DNA of 64,000 bases, taken from contig NW_006917101.1 in assembly GCF_000516985.1 (NCBI RefSeq), positions 496,001 through 560,000 on the forward strand, given 5' to 3'. This document shows, piece by piece, positions 45,329 through 57,144 of the stretch. Position numbers and translations under genes: made by a program. This stretch comes from Pestalotiopsis fici W106-1 (lineage: Eukaryota > Ascomycota > Sordariomycetes > Amphisphaeriales > Sporocadaceae). Position 1 is the first letter of the stretch. The number at the start of each line of letters is the position of its first letter. The notes beneath the pieces are model-generated. The model ran no database searches. It worked only from the letters and a program-made list of their open reading frames with translations, and had not been told where the DNA came from.

Positions 45329-48258
45329 ATGGAGGTACAGGTGGTTCTGTCGCCAGATATGGCGTCGAACGCGCACTCTGCCGCCATATTCGAAACCACC
45401 AATAACGATGACGTAGGTGCAAGTCCACCTTGGGGGTCCGCCGCGAACTCTCGAGGCTCGCGTCCAGCGCATACATCGCCGACAAATCACTGACTTGTGG
45501 ACAGGCCAGCAATGATACGCCGCCCACATCTCTGCCAGCAGTCCTTGCGGCCTTTGTTCCTTCGCTAATAGTTGCGATCTTCTACATTGCGCTGTTCATG
45601 ATACTGCGAAAACCATTCCGTAGGATCTACTCACCTAGGACATACATTGACTTGATACCCGAAAAGTGAATATCCCAAGCTGCTTTTTGTCGTCGTTTAA
45701 AATAAGAACTAATGCTTGCATAGACACCGCACGCCCTCTTCAAGCACTTCCCGCTTAGACTGGATCAGTGCATTACTCAAGCTTGACGATAGATTCATCC
45801 TTGAGCACTCGTCCCTTGATGGGTACTTGTTTCTACGTTTCCTGAGGACCATCATCTTCATCTGCTTCGTCGGGTCGTGTATAACATGGCCCATCTTATT
45901 TCCTGTTAATGCCACTGGAGGGGGGAACCTCTCGCAGTTGGAGAAGATTGGATTCGGCAATGTCGCCGATACTTCGAGGCTATGGGCCCATGTCGCCGTG
46001 GCATGGCTCGTTTACATTTTTGTCATGTATGTTGTGGCACGCGAACGCCTATGGCTCATTGGACTGCGGCAAGCATGGCAACTATCCAAGTCGAACGCCT
46101 CCCGCCTTTCATCGCGCACCGTTCTTTACCTCGACCCTCCAAAAGAAGCGCCCCTTCACGGCGACCTGACCTTGAACTATGGGCAAGAGGCACGGAAGCA
46201 GTGGGTGGTCCGCTCCACTGACAAACTTGACCACGTTGTGAGCTCAAGAGATTCGAAGGCCACCAAACTTGAGTCTGCTCAAGTCTCCTTTTTGCAGAAA
46301 ACTACCAAGAAGCGATCCAAGCTGTCCAAGAAGCAGGGACATGATGTCGAGCTCTCAGAAGAGACAATCGACGAGCTACGACCAACACAGAAGCGCTTCT
46401 TCATTACAGGTGAAGGCAGAGACAAGATTTCCCACCTCCGAGAAAAGTTGGAACAAGCTGCGCGCGAAGTTGAGGAGAAACGGGAGGGTTTCAGTACTGA
46501 TGAAAGCCATGGACGGTTCGCCGTCTTTGTCGAATACCAGTCCCAATCGGCAGCCCAGAGAGCATATCGGGCAGCCCCAAAGTCTCATCTGCCAGCGTCA
46601 ACCAATCTCGCGATCGACACCAAGTTGATTGGCGTTCTACCGAAAGAAATCATTTGGAGCAACCTTGCTCTACCGCAAGCAATTCGGGTCTCTCGAAAGA
46701 CCATTGGAAACTTGACTATTGCAGCACTGATATTCTTCTGGTCAGTCATATCAGCATTTGTGGGAACGGTGTCCAACGTCAACTACCTCAGCAATAACGT
46801 CGAGTGGCTTCATTGGCTGCAAGACTTGCCAGCGCCAATTCTGGGAGTATTGACTGGTTTTGTGCCACCTTTGATTACAAGTTTGCTCTCGTCATACGTG
46901 CCCATTTTCATGAGATGTGAGTGCCAACTCGTAAGACCCATGTATCTGAGAACATCAGAACTAACAGATCGTAGACGTTGCCAAGAAGTCTGGTGAGCCC
47001 ACCACGGTGACTGCAGAACTCCAAGTGCAGAATTGGTACTTCATGTTCCAAATCATTCAAGTTTTCTTTGTGACAGCATTGTCTTCCTCGGCGACGGCTC
47101 TGATACCAGCCATTATCTCTCAACCCCATCAAGTTCCGCTCTTACTTGCCGAGAACCTCCCCAAGTCGTCAAAATTTTACTTGACATACTTTATCCTGCA
47201 AGGCCTTGGCTCATCCGCATCGAACATTCTTAACCAGTCCGATCTCTTGAAATGTAAGATTCCGTACTTCACCTGGGTTGAGCTTTCATGGCTTGAAAAC
47301 AGTCACTGCTTCTCCTGATTGGCACTTGGGATACTAATTCATTGTTCTCCCAGACTATCTACTGGACTGGTTTTGGAACACGACACCGAGACAAAAGTAC
47401 GATCAGTTTACAAGTCTCAAGAGTATGAGTTGGGGCAAGCTTTATCCAAAGTTTACCAATTTTGTCATCATCGCATTGGCTTATGCTTGCATCAGCCCGC
47501 TCGTCATGGGTTTTGCTTCCGCAGGATTATCAATCTTTTATCTAAGCTATCGCCACAACCTCTTCTTTGTGGTCCAGCCCAAGCTCGAGACGAAGGGCAG
47601 GTGCTATACTCGATCTCTTTCTCAAATATTGACCGGCGTTTATGTTGGTGAACTGGCTTTGATCGGGTTGATGGGCCTCCGAAAAGCAACAGGACCATCG
47701 ATCCTGATGGCCATTCTTTTTGTTGGCACGGCCATTTACAATCACTTTAGCAACAGGTTCTTGAATCCACTAGAGGACCATTTACCCACCAAGCTGATTG
47801 GTGAGGGGGAGGGTGAAGAAGATGCACTACTGGCGGCCGAGGAAGGTGAGGAAGTCCTTGAAGAAGCCCATGACCGCTCAAGGATCCATCACTTGGGTCG
47901 TGATGTTCGCGTGCCTCACCGCATCCTGGATCCTATTGCCCGTTTCTTTGAGCCTCAGATATACACATCGCATCGGGTCATGAAGCGCTATCTGAAGGAT
48001 ACGGATGTTGATCCTCCGAATTACACTAAAGACGATCATGAGAACGCCTACAGTCATCCGAACCTGACATCAAAGACACCTAAAATCTGGTTACCATCTG
48101 ACAAGGCCAAGCTTAGCAAGAAGGAGATTGAGGCAAACTCGCAAGCCGGAATTACTACCACAGATGAGGGTGCATGGTTGGATGATAAGGGTCGCGTAAA
48201 AATTGAACGCGATGACCTTAGGAGTCTTCCTCTATGGAAGGATACAACACTATACTAA
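45329..48258 (+). CDS. CSC1/OSCA-type stress-gated cation channel (DUF221)
   Basis: Five exons (45329-45412, 45505-45665, 45724-46916, 46975-47253, 47354-48258) encode 873 residues. A first membrane segment (PSLIVAIFYIALFMILR) is followed by two more in the N-terminal RSN1_TM domain (FICFVGSCITWPILF; VAWLVYIFVMYVV). A cytosolic PHM7_cyt domain of about 200 residues includes a helical basic stretch and FVEYQSQSAAQRAYRA. Then the 7-TM core (PF02714) begins near IRVSRKTIGNLTIAALIFFW and runs through the third to fifth exons. The tail is soluble. The family forms hyperosmolality- or mechanically gated, calcium-permeable channels in plasma or internal membranes. The first exon was deduced: the longest unspliced frame for segment 1 lacks an ATG, and only a 92 nt intron joins it to ATG 45329 (or in-frame 45359). 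Confidence 0.88.
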
Positions 48259-49192
48259 CCAGACTGATTCTTCTTTTGTATTTCTCATGGTAATAGCAAC
48301 TACGTTATTTTCTAATTCAGGCCATCGATCAGAATCTTTTTTTTTCTACTATTAAACTTGAAACAAATTCTCTGTGGGAATTTTATGTACGGCTAATAGG
48401 CATCGCAATTGGAGATTAAAACAAGACCTGTAGCCAGAGGGGGGGGGGGGGGGGGGGTTTCTTCGATGATGCTGTACCTACATGTATCACCGCATTGAGC
48501 GCTCCACCTATAGAAAGATCATCGCTAAAATTAATCACTTAGGTAATGGATGCCTTGGTATGTAGTAGTTATCTAGTACCGGGTGATCATTCTTCGATAG
48601 ATCCATTCCTCCCTATTTTCTAGAATCACTTGCCCGCACGCAACTCTGCAATCAGATATCGGCAGTTACCGGTAGATGCTCGCGCAACACCGGAGGAGAC
48701 GGATTCAGGTGCTTCTACTATTCAATCTTCCGTGTTTGCACTATTTGTAACGTCACATGTCCATAACACTTCAGTCTGCTTCTTGAAGCACAGTTCTCTT
48801 GTACAGAGGACATGTAGCACGGTAGAACTCCGGGCTCGCAATGCATTCCTGTAGGCGGACTGGGTTATATGGAGTATCGTGGGCTCTTGAAACAGTGCAT
48901 TCCGATAGCCAACGATATGGGTGAAATCTTGGCGAACTGAAGGATAATGCGGTGATCAGGCGCCGAGACGTATCAATATCCGAAGGGCGACGCAAGTTTA
49001 ATCACAAGACCAAAATAACAACGTGAACCAACATCGCGGAAATTCTTCTTTTCTTTTCGCCTTGTACGAATTCAGCTAAAAGCCGTGTAGCAATCTATCA
49101 ATGATGTCTCCATATATCCCGACAGACATGGTCGACGCTTGTATCTGTCTCATTCATTTCTCAACATGGTACCAATAACGCGTTCTCGAACC
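48259..49192. other. Convergent intergenic region with a G19 tract
   Basis: About 930 bp between the convergent channel and NACHT genes; no gene recognised. The uninterrupted G run at 48439-48457 is the only feature. Confidence 0.55.
48439..48457 (+). repeat. Poly-G tract, 19 nt
   Basis: Nineteen consecutive G in non-coding DNA. Length is uncertain in real assemblies because such runs slip. Could form a quadruplex. Confidence 0.8.
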
Positions 49193-52100
49193 TCACAATG
49201 CCATCGCTACGGTGGGAACAGAGAAATATTGCACCATTTGGTTGATGACACAAGTAGGAACCAGGTCCGATAGGTCCACAATGACACCGCCGCTAGTCAA
49301 GAAATGGGTTTGACCATCGTGATACCAAGCGCAGTGAACGTTGCAGCTTTGTCGAAGTAAGTATTTAAACAGCGCTCTAAATGTACCGACAGACTGGGAT
49401 ATGCGAATCAGTTCAGGGTTGCCCATAAGCATCCATAGGAGCCTCTGATCGCTGTATGATAAGCATATTAATGGCAAACGTTTTGCCACCGTTTCTAGTA
49501 CCGTTGTTGGTAGGCTTCGCTTTTCGAGGACGTCTAAAGCAAATGAATACAGACTAGAGTTTTGAGACTCGAGCATATTAGCACTTGCTTGGAGCCCCGC
49601 TTCTGAGAGATGTGTCTGCTCTTTAAAAACTTCAAAGATCTCAGAATAGTCCCAATAATTGGTGCTGTCATAGACGCGTTGCGCGAGCCTTACAAGTATT
49701 GCTTCCGGTAGACTTGGCTGAGTTTTGAGGAAGCTAATAGCCTGTTGGTGCGGGATATGGACGAGTTTGTGAAGCACCGCTAGAGACAAGCTGGACTGAT
49801 TACTAAGGAAATTTTCCGCATATGATCCAAACGCATCTGGCTCTTTCGCGAGGATCTGAAGAACCATTAGAAGCACATCTTCTGGAAGGTTGAGCTGGTT
49901 CAAAAGAAGTCCGTAAGCATCCTTTTGTACATAAATATCTTGTTTCATGTCCGCGAGAAATTCAGCGACGGCTTTAAGCACTGCTTTCGATATATTCGAC
50001 TCATTTCGAAGCAGAGGCATTGCAAACGCTCGGACGTTCTTGTCCTCGTCCTCGTCCTCGAGCAAACGAGTGGCGATATTAAGAACCGCTTTTGGCAGGC
50101 TTCGCTGTTTGCGGAACAACTTGGCGGCAGCACATCGGACGTCAGATTCCTCGTCCTCGTCCTCAAGCAACCGAGCAACAATTTCAAGCACTTCTTCCGA
50201 CAAATTCGACTTGTTTTCAAGCAAGCCTATGGCATCCCGTCGTACTTGAGCCTCTTCATGCTTGAGCCAATGAATGGCGAGTTTAAGCACCGCTTTTGGC
50301 AAGCTTGGCTGGTTCTCAAAAATAGTGAGAGCATGCGATTGGCAGCTTTCATCCTCGAGAAAACGAGTAACCAATTCAGATACTGCTACTGGCAAATCAG
50401 ACTGTTTTTTGAGGAGGTAGGTAGCAGCCTGTCGAACCTCAGAGTCTTTGTCCCTGAGCAGATGAGCAGCGATTTCAAGTACCGCTTCTGGTAGGCTCGG
50501 CTGGTTTTGAAGGAGTTCGATAGCGCAAGCACGGACGTTTGCGTTTTGGTCCTCAAGCCTCTGGATAACTCCTTCGAGCAGAGTTTCGGAAAGGTCCAGC
50601 CGTTTCTCGAGGGCTCGGATTGCAGCACAAACGGTATAAGGGTTTCCGCCCTCGAGCATCTGAATAATAGTTTTGAGGACCGCTCCTGGCAGACTTGGCT
50701 GCTTTTGAAGGATAGGAACAGATGATCTCTGGATGATCGGATTCTCATTCTTGAGCATGTCAACTAGAATGCACAGCAATGATTCTTCAAGGCTTGGCTG
50801 CTTCCTAAGAACCTCGAGAGCAGGCTCACTGGTCCTATAAAAAGTAACCCCCTTAACCCTTAAAATGATTCGTTCGAGTACTCCTTTTGGTAAGCTGGGC
50901 TGTTCCTGCAGGACTCGACTTGCAGCTTCGCTGATGAAGTAATAGTCGCTCTCGAGCTTGAGAACAATATTTGAAAGCAACGATACTGAAAGGCTCGGTT
51001 GATTTTGAAGAACTTTAATAGCAGCATCTCTGACGCGACTATTTTTGCTTGCGAGCTTGTGAATGATGAGTGAAAGCAACGATACTGAAAGGCTCGGTTG
51101 ATATCGAAACACTTGAATAGCAGACTCCTGGGCGTCGTGATCCTTGTTCAAAATTTTGTCCACAACTGCTTGGAGTACCGCTCCCGATATATCCGGCTGG
51201 TTTCCTAGGACTTCGGCAGCAGCCTGCCGGACGTGGCGATTTCTGTCTTCAAGTTTCTCCACAACTGCTTGAAGAGTCCCCATTGGCAGGCTTGACTGCT
51301 TCCGGAGGATATCCATAGCAGTTAGTCGGATAATAGTGTTACTGTGCTCAAGTCTCGCAACCACTTCTTGCATCCACGCTTTGGGCAATTCTCCATCAGA
51401 AAAAGATTTAAAGAATGACAGAGCTGTTAGTAACACTTCCATGTCACTCCACTTTCTGAGATGCATGATGACCGCTTCAACGAAAGAGGTACTAACTCCG
51501 CGGCGTGGTTTGATTGATTGCAGCAAATAGTGTCCGAACTTTTCGTCGCTGCTCATGCGCTGTTCAAGAACATCCACTGGAAACTCCATGGCTCCAGCTA
51601 GGGATCTGTAGACGAGCTTTTCCCCGGAAGACTGTTGATACAATTCAAACTCAAAGTCTAACCACGCCGATAGCTGGTCTTCAAGTGGCCGCCGCAAGGA
51701 AAAATTGTGTCTGGTCTCAAAGAGGCAACGCATTACAAGTCGTTGATGAGCTGGACCGAGCACATCTAATGGCTGAGACTGGATTGCATTGAAAAAGCGT
51801 ACTTGACTTTCCGTGTCGGAATTCAGTAATCCGGCCAGAAAGCGCCAAACAATATCGTAATATTCATTGTATTTGTGACGGTGGAAGAAAGTAGCAGGCT
51901 GTAATGTCTCGCAGATTTCGCTCTCAAGATCCAGGACGTCTAAGGTTCCTTTGTCGCCTTTGGCCCACTGCCGCTTGATATAGCGCGCTGCAAAGTATTC
52001 TTGCAGAGTAAGATGCAGGAAATAATAACTGCGATCCATATCAAAAGGTGATACGCCGGAAGCTCGGAGAAGCGAAAGAGTTTGCAACGTCGAGTCAATC

Positions 52101-54315
52101 ATCAATTTAGGAGATGGTAGGTGCTGCAACAATTTTCGGATAACCCCGGAATCAAATATTGTGATTTTATTGTGTATACCGGTGAACGCGAGTTTTTCAA
52201 GGAGAAAAATCTCCTCTTCGAGCATCAGCTCGAGCTCCGTCCAAAAAGGGGTTTGTTGTTGTTTGATCTTTCCCAGAGCAACCGCATCTTTCTTCCAGAT
52301 TCCTCGCTCGATAGCTTGATACAGTTCTGTCATCGTCTCTGGTCTAATAAGGCCATCTCGCTTGATAGCAGATTTATCTCTCCAGGCAAAGCACAAGGCG
52401 TCGAGCTGGATTGGTATCCGAACAAGATCTGCAACGAGGGGCTGCTCGTCGAGAAAATCCAGGATGCTGCTAGCGTTGTATGGTTCTACATTTCGCACGT
52501 ACTCCTTGACCTGGGCTGAGAAGAACCCAACAGTTTCCAGTTCGAGGTCGAATTCATTGATTCTTCCAGAAAATTGGACTGACGGCCGTGTGGTAACGAT
52601 CACATTAGGCCGATTAAGCAGATGTTGAACGAACTTGTATAAGTCACTGTCGGTGCTGAGACCGTGCCAGATCTCGTCCAACCCGTCGAGGAGAAAGAGA
52701 CTGTCGTTAAAATCAGGGCTATTGCACTGACGAAACAGCTCTTCCAGCTTTGACTCTGAGTTGCGATCACTAGATTGAGCGAAGAACTCATCGCGGAGGA
52801 GGTTTTTGATTGTATAAGGTGGATTGCGCTGTGGCAAGTTTCGCAGCGGGACCCAGAACAAGCGTTTGAAGTGTTCGTTCCATTGGCGATCGTAAACAAA
52901 GTCATGGACAATCTTCTTGCATAGTGTCGTTTTTCCAACACCGGGTCGACCTCGGATCAAGATCCTTTTTGGTGATCTGATTTCTTCCTCTCGATCGATC
53001 TTACGAGGTTGAAATAGCGTCTGAAGATCAAATTGTTTTTCGCTACTACTTTCCTTGATGTCCATCCGCTCCAGTAACGTAGGATATAAGGCGGGTGGTT
53101 GTGTCGAATCCTGTCTTGGATCTTGGGGCTGATTCTGTTCTACTAGAACCAAGTTGATGTAACATTGCTCCATCGGCAATCTCTGACTCGATAATCTCTC
53201 GATCTTCAGATTTTCCATATCGTAGCTATTGCGGATATCTTTATCCGCGCGATCAAGAAGCGAGAGACGGCGCATATCAATGATCGCTTCTGTGATCTTG
53301 ACGTACGCTTGGTCTTTCCACCCATAACATTTGTTGAGCCCCGAATGGTCAGCATTGACAAGCATAACATGGCTGCCAGGATACTTGGCCGAATTGTGAG
53401 TAACCACCTAGCAACGATTAGATGCGGAAGAAACTTCTGTAGTGAGATGGTACCTGCCAAACCGACCGATATACCAAAGACTTTTGTAGGCAATGTTTCG
53501 CAAATGGAATAGATTTTGACATCCCTACGCTCCTTGAAACGGCTTTCAAACGTGCCCGCCAAGTTCCTAAGCTCTGGAGAATCCTGGCGAAGAGACAAGG
53601 GCAAGTCGGCACTGGAACCGAGGAAGCTTGTCAGCCATGCCGCGAAGGATCCGATCAGAGACAGTGAAGATCCCTGGTGCGGGGTTCCTAGGAACAAGAT
53701 ACCAGAGGTATCTTGCACTATCTCGTCTGTGATCGCCAGCATGCATAGAGCCTATGGAATCTTGATTAGCACTTAGGCTTTATACCACGAAAGTCCAACC
53801 CACCTCTTTGATAATGATTCCGCCAAAACTGTGCCCTATGAAACAAATTGGCAAGCGCGGCCCTCGCTGACTTGCTCTGTGCTTCTTCAGCTGATCGAGC
53901 AAATCTTTGCCAAGATCTCGGGCTGTCTTTACCGGCGCATCGATCAGCCAGCTGGTGTTATCGGCAAAACTGAGGATCCGGGCTTCGGGAAACGTCTCCG
54001 GCAGAAGGTCCCGCAGCAAGTGAACCTCTTGCGGGGTAGTATTTGCCTTCTGGGCATTAACGCGGCGGATCCACGTATATTCGGGATGGGCACCTAAACC
54101 GTGGACGGCAACAATTCTGCCGGATTAGCTTCCTCGAGATACGGTGGACGGCTTCCTTACTCAAATTTAGCATTTGGCGGGTCGGAAACGACGTGGATGC
54201 CGTAAGGCTGAGGGCTTTGATCACGTCGTCGAATCTTCAAGGCTAGGGGATGCAGTAAGCAGAGGAAGCCGAGCACCACGGCGCACGCTGTGATCCAGCC
54301 GACTGGGTGGATCAT
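49193..54315 (-). CDS. Membrane-anchored SERAC1-like hydrolase-NACHT-HEAT repeat NLR-like protein
   Basis: Four exons (54161-54315, 53804-54116, 53458-53751, 49193-53407) give 1658 residues. Residues 7-27 are a membrane anchor. Residues 52-280 form an alpha/beta hydrolase of the SERAC1/DUF676 kind: VAVHGLGAHPEYTW, Ser148 in GHSFGG, FLGTPHQGS, and His275 in NADHSG. The NACHT domain has Walker A GRPGVGKTT (407-415) and Walker B LFLLDGLDE (491-499). Residues about 920-1570 are 19 HEAT-like repeats of about 33 residues with a recurring QPSLP turn. In fungi this hydrolase-NACHT-repeat layout marks NLR-like proteins in non-self recognition or cell-death control: N-terminal effector, NTPase switch, repeat sensor. 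Here the catalytic motifs look intact. Intron 1 is only 44 nt; intron 3 is read as GC-AG (50 nt), with a GT alternative (TCG|GTCGGT) that would drop two residues. Confidence 0.85.
49490..51410 (-). repeat. Array of 19 HEAT-like coding repeats, about 99 bp each
   Basis: Within the last exon the motif x-N/K-Q-P-S-L-P/S recurs every 32-35 codons, with LED..N..VR..A...L before it. Blocks at 50972-51003 and 51071-51102 are identical over 32 bp and exactly 99 bp apart, a sign of recent unit duplication or gene conversion. Confidence 0.85.
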
Positions 54316-55326
54316 GGCTGTGCGATGCTCGCATCAAGTGGTAGGTATGCGTTGGATGGAAAATATAGGATGGCGCTCTTGATAAGATGGCGAAAGGGCG
54401 GAAACTCGGGTTCGGATCATGCATTGTGGTATTGGCACATTTGTCAGCTGCGGCGCAGACTGGCGCGTAATACACCAATAAGATCGCTTGCTGTACTACA
54501 GTTAATTAGGTAGCTGCTTATATGCTATACTCGAGCATGCTTTATAACACGATCGAAGGTAAGAGACCAGTCCTCTTTTACGGACGTGTTACAGACTATG
54601 ACGAAGAGTAAGCATATCTTCTGGCGGTCGCAACTCTTCTTGAACTTCCAATTCCATCAGCGGAATGTGAAAAAAAAAAAAAAAAAAAAAAGTTGAGTTC
54701 TCAGCTCCGCTTTCAACCCCCCTCCCCCTCCCTTGGTGGCCGTTTTACAAGGTCAATAGAACGTAAAATGACCACAACAGCTGGGCAATGGGAGAGACGG
54801 GTGGGTACGATGAAATCAGTGCACCTGTGGGTACTTTCTCACGATGACTACTACTCTAGCTCGTACAGACTTATGGCTAGTTGTCGCTATATCTAAAAGT
54901 GATTATAATGGTGGTCGACGGCTATACTTTGGACTCATTATTGATCTACTCGGCAGGAAATTGCAGTAGAAGGTGATGTCGACTAGTCTGGTAACCCATT
55001 CAGCAGCGACTGGTGCGAGTCTGCCTAATTGGATGAACCTGTTAGGTGCTAGGCACTACCCTAGGTACTAGAACCTAATTTCCCCCGCAGCTGCTACAAA
55101 TTTCCGCCCTCTTTTATACATCAACTTTTGCTACACTTTGCCACAACTAAATTAAAAATTCATCAAGCCTGATAATCATCAGTCTCGTGGCCCGTAGCTA
55201 GTTACCTAATCGTTTTCCATCAAAACCTTCTTTCTCCCGTTGTTTCCGTGAAGTACTGCTACTTACCGGCAAGGCACTGGCCTTACAGAACCCAAAGTAT
55301 TATGCAGGAACCTATTGCTAGTTAAG
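54316..55326. other. Intergenic: NACHT gene promoter
   Basis: About 1 kb. Holds the promoter of the NACHT-HEAT gene and the 3' flank of the next gene, an A22 run at 54670-54691 and CCTAGGTACT-type words near 55055-55070. No gene. Confidence 0.55.
54670..54691 (+). repeat. Poly-A tract, 22 nt
   Basis: Twenty-two consecutive A in the promoter region of the NACHT-HEAT gene. It could be a nucleosome-excluding element or a retro-insertion scar; no flanking duplication was noticed. Confidence 0.8.
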
Positions 55327-56634
55327 TTATTCCCACGGTGCTATCAGCCAGCCGGTAGCTATTTTCTCGCCCAGCAAGCCCTTCGTCTTCAAGGTCTCGG
55401 CACGGTCCTTTTCCCAAAATACAAAGCCAGCCCATCTCCATTCCTCGAAGATTCTTTCCGTGGCTTGCCAGACATCAGCCTTGGTCCCGTTTGGTGGCTG
55501 GGGAAGCAAGTCTCTTCCCCATCGATCTGCACCGCGCCCAGCCATGGCATCCACCCATCCCCATGGAGGATCAGCCGACACTGGCGTAGTAAGGTTGCGT
55601 GGGACAGAAGGGAAATCGAGCGGGCGAGTCGACGTCCCGGCCTGCAATTGCTGACTATAGTGAAGGAACTTGTAGGGCGTTCGTGTGAGCTTGCCATTGG
55701 CTACATCGCGCCATTGCAGAATTCGATCCATGAGGGCCGGGTCGGAGGCTGTGGACTCGTGTATCCTACGTCGTAGTGAATGCATATTCGGGTAGTAGTC
55801 CTTGTAGTACCGCGACCTCGGGGTAGCATACTCCTGGACGGCACCTCCGCCCGGTGCAACCTCGCGCAGTGCGCGACGTGCGGCTTGCCAGTATTCAGGA
55901 GTCGGCGGAACTCCCTCCTCCGTCTTTTCGCAGTACACCAAAGCTCTGCATAGACCGTAGCTGAAGCTATCGGCTTGCGATATCTGTTCCATCTCCCAAG
56001 ATTCGAAAAGTGTCCAGACGCGGGTGATGAGAAGTCGCTCATCAAAAAGAGGCCGACCAGGCGGGCCATACAGGTTGCGCAAAACTTGGCAACGGATAAA
56101 AGCCTGCGATAAGTAATATCTCTCCCTTATACCCAGGCTCCAGCCGCCGGCTGATAGACCGAGCTCCCGTTCAAAGTAGGCAAGTCTAATCGAAGCGTAG
56201 AGTTCGACAAAATACTGAACCGTCCTATTCACTCGCGCCAGGTGTACGGCTTCGGCCTCGGTGATCCCCGTCGGAAAATGATTTTCCCCCATTGAAAGTT
56301 CCTTCTTCCAACTGATCACCGTTTCTTCTATCATGTGGTTACGAACTTTGCTTTCCAGGGAAGAGATTGGCTGCGCCTCGGTTCGTACTAGAATGAGTAA
56401 ATCTCGGATAGCGGGCCCAAGGGTTCCATAGCTGACTCGGACAAGGATTGACGTTTTGTATAGGAGAAAGACCCGATATAAGACAGGAGAAGCGTGAATA
56501 CACGCGCTGAGATCGTCGAGAGACGTCACGGCCGATAAAAGAAGCACGAGAACATCAGGGTGTAGTGACTCCAGGGTGTAGGAAGATGTCTTGTTTTGAA
56601 CCATTCGACCTGGGGAGAGAGTCTTAGATTCCAT
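55327..56634 (-). CDS. Unknown fungal protein with F-box-like N terminus
   Basis: Intronless 435-residue frame. The start is ATG at 56634 (MESKTL); the frame upstream begins only with TTG. Residues about 22-55 (SLHPDVLVLLLSAVTSLDDLSACIHASPVLYRVF) resemble the F-box-like helix pair seen at the start of many fungal proteins of unknown role, which would suit binding to Skp1. The rest is helical and rich in Arg, Trp and Tyr, with WSLGIRERYYLSQAFIRC and a C-terminal W-x-x-A-G-F-V-F-W-E motif. I associate this layout with a large uncharacterised family expanded in Sordariomycetes, but cannot name it. No membrane segment. Confidence 0.75.
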   Translation of the reverse strand: MESKTLSPGRMVQNKTSSYTLESLHPDVLVLLLSAVTSLDDLSACIHASPVLYRVFLLYKTSILVRVSYGTLGPAIRDLLILVRTEAQPISSLESKVRNHMIEETVISWKKELSMGENHFPTGITEAEAVHLARVNRTVQYFVELYASIRLAYFERELGLSAGGWSLGIRERYYLSQAFIRCQVLRNLYGPPGRPLFDERLLITRVWTLFESWEMEQISQADSFSYGLCRALVYCEKTEEGVPPTPEYWQAARRALREVAPGGGAVQEYATPRSRYYKDYYPNMHSLRRRIHESTASDPALMDRILQWRDVANGKLTRTPYKFLHYSQQLQAGTSTRPLDFPSVPRNLTTPVSADPPWGWVDAMAGRGADRWGRDLLPQPPNGTKADVWQATERIFEEWRWAGFVFWEKDRAETLKTKGLLGEKIATGWLIAPWE

Positions 56635-57144
56635 GTCCGCGTAGCATTGAATGTGTTGAAGCTTCAACTACATGCTCACTTTAAGGAGGGGGGATGAGCA
56701 TGAATTTATAGTTGTGCTGACCGTGAGTAGGTAATTTTTGCCAAGACTTGGTCGGGCCCCACACGATTGTGATATGAAGGAATGCGTCGCTTGGTGGACG
56801 ACATGGGTTATGGATACTATTTCCTCCACCGTAAAAAAGAAATTTAAAAAAATAAGAAAAATATTGTTTTCATCAAGACTCAACTCGTACATTGAGTCCA
56901 TAAAACACTCAAGTACGTTATATTTGTTCCTATTGAATTGTTATGGGCGTAGCTCTGAATAGGTTGGCTGTGACCTGTGCTGCTTTTTATTCGTGTCCAA
57001 ACTTGTCGTTTCTCAGGATTTAGTTCTTCCCTAGAATGCTTGGACGCCGGTTAAGATGTGTATTTTTGCTCAGATTGGTCTACTTAAGAAGTCCTGGCTT
57101 TGCTTTGAAAACGCTCCCCGCCACCAAAGCCGCCTCCCAGGAAT
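56635..57144. other. Intergenic between unknown and CBM18 genes
   Basis: 510 bp, AT-rich with short A runs near 56835-56865. 5' flank of the unknown gene, 3' flank of the CBM18 gene. No gene. Confidence 0.55.

Noticed and set aside
53206..53742. A separate small hydrolase gene
   Set aside because: Its frame joins cleanly upstream to GHSFGG and downstream to NADHSG and NACHT, so it is one exon of the large NLR-like gene.
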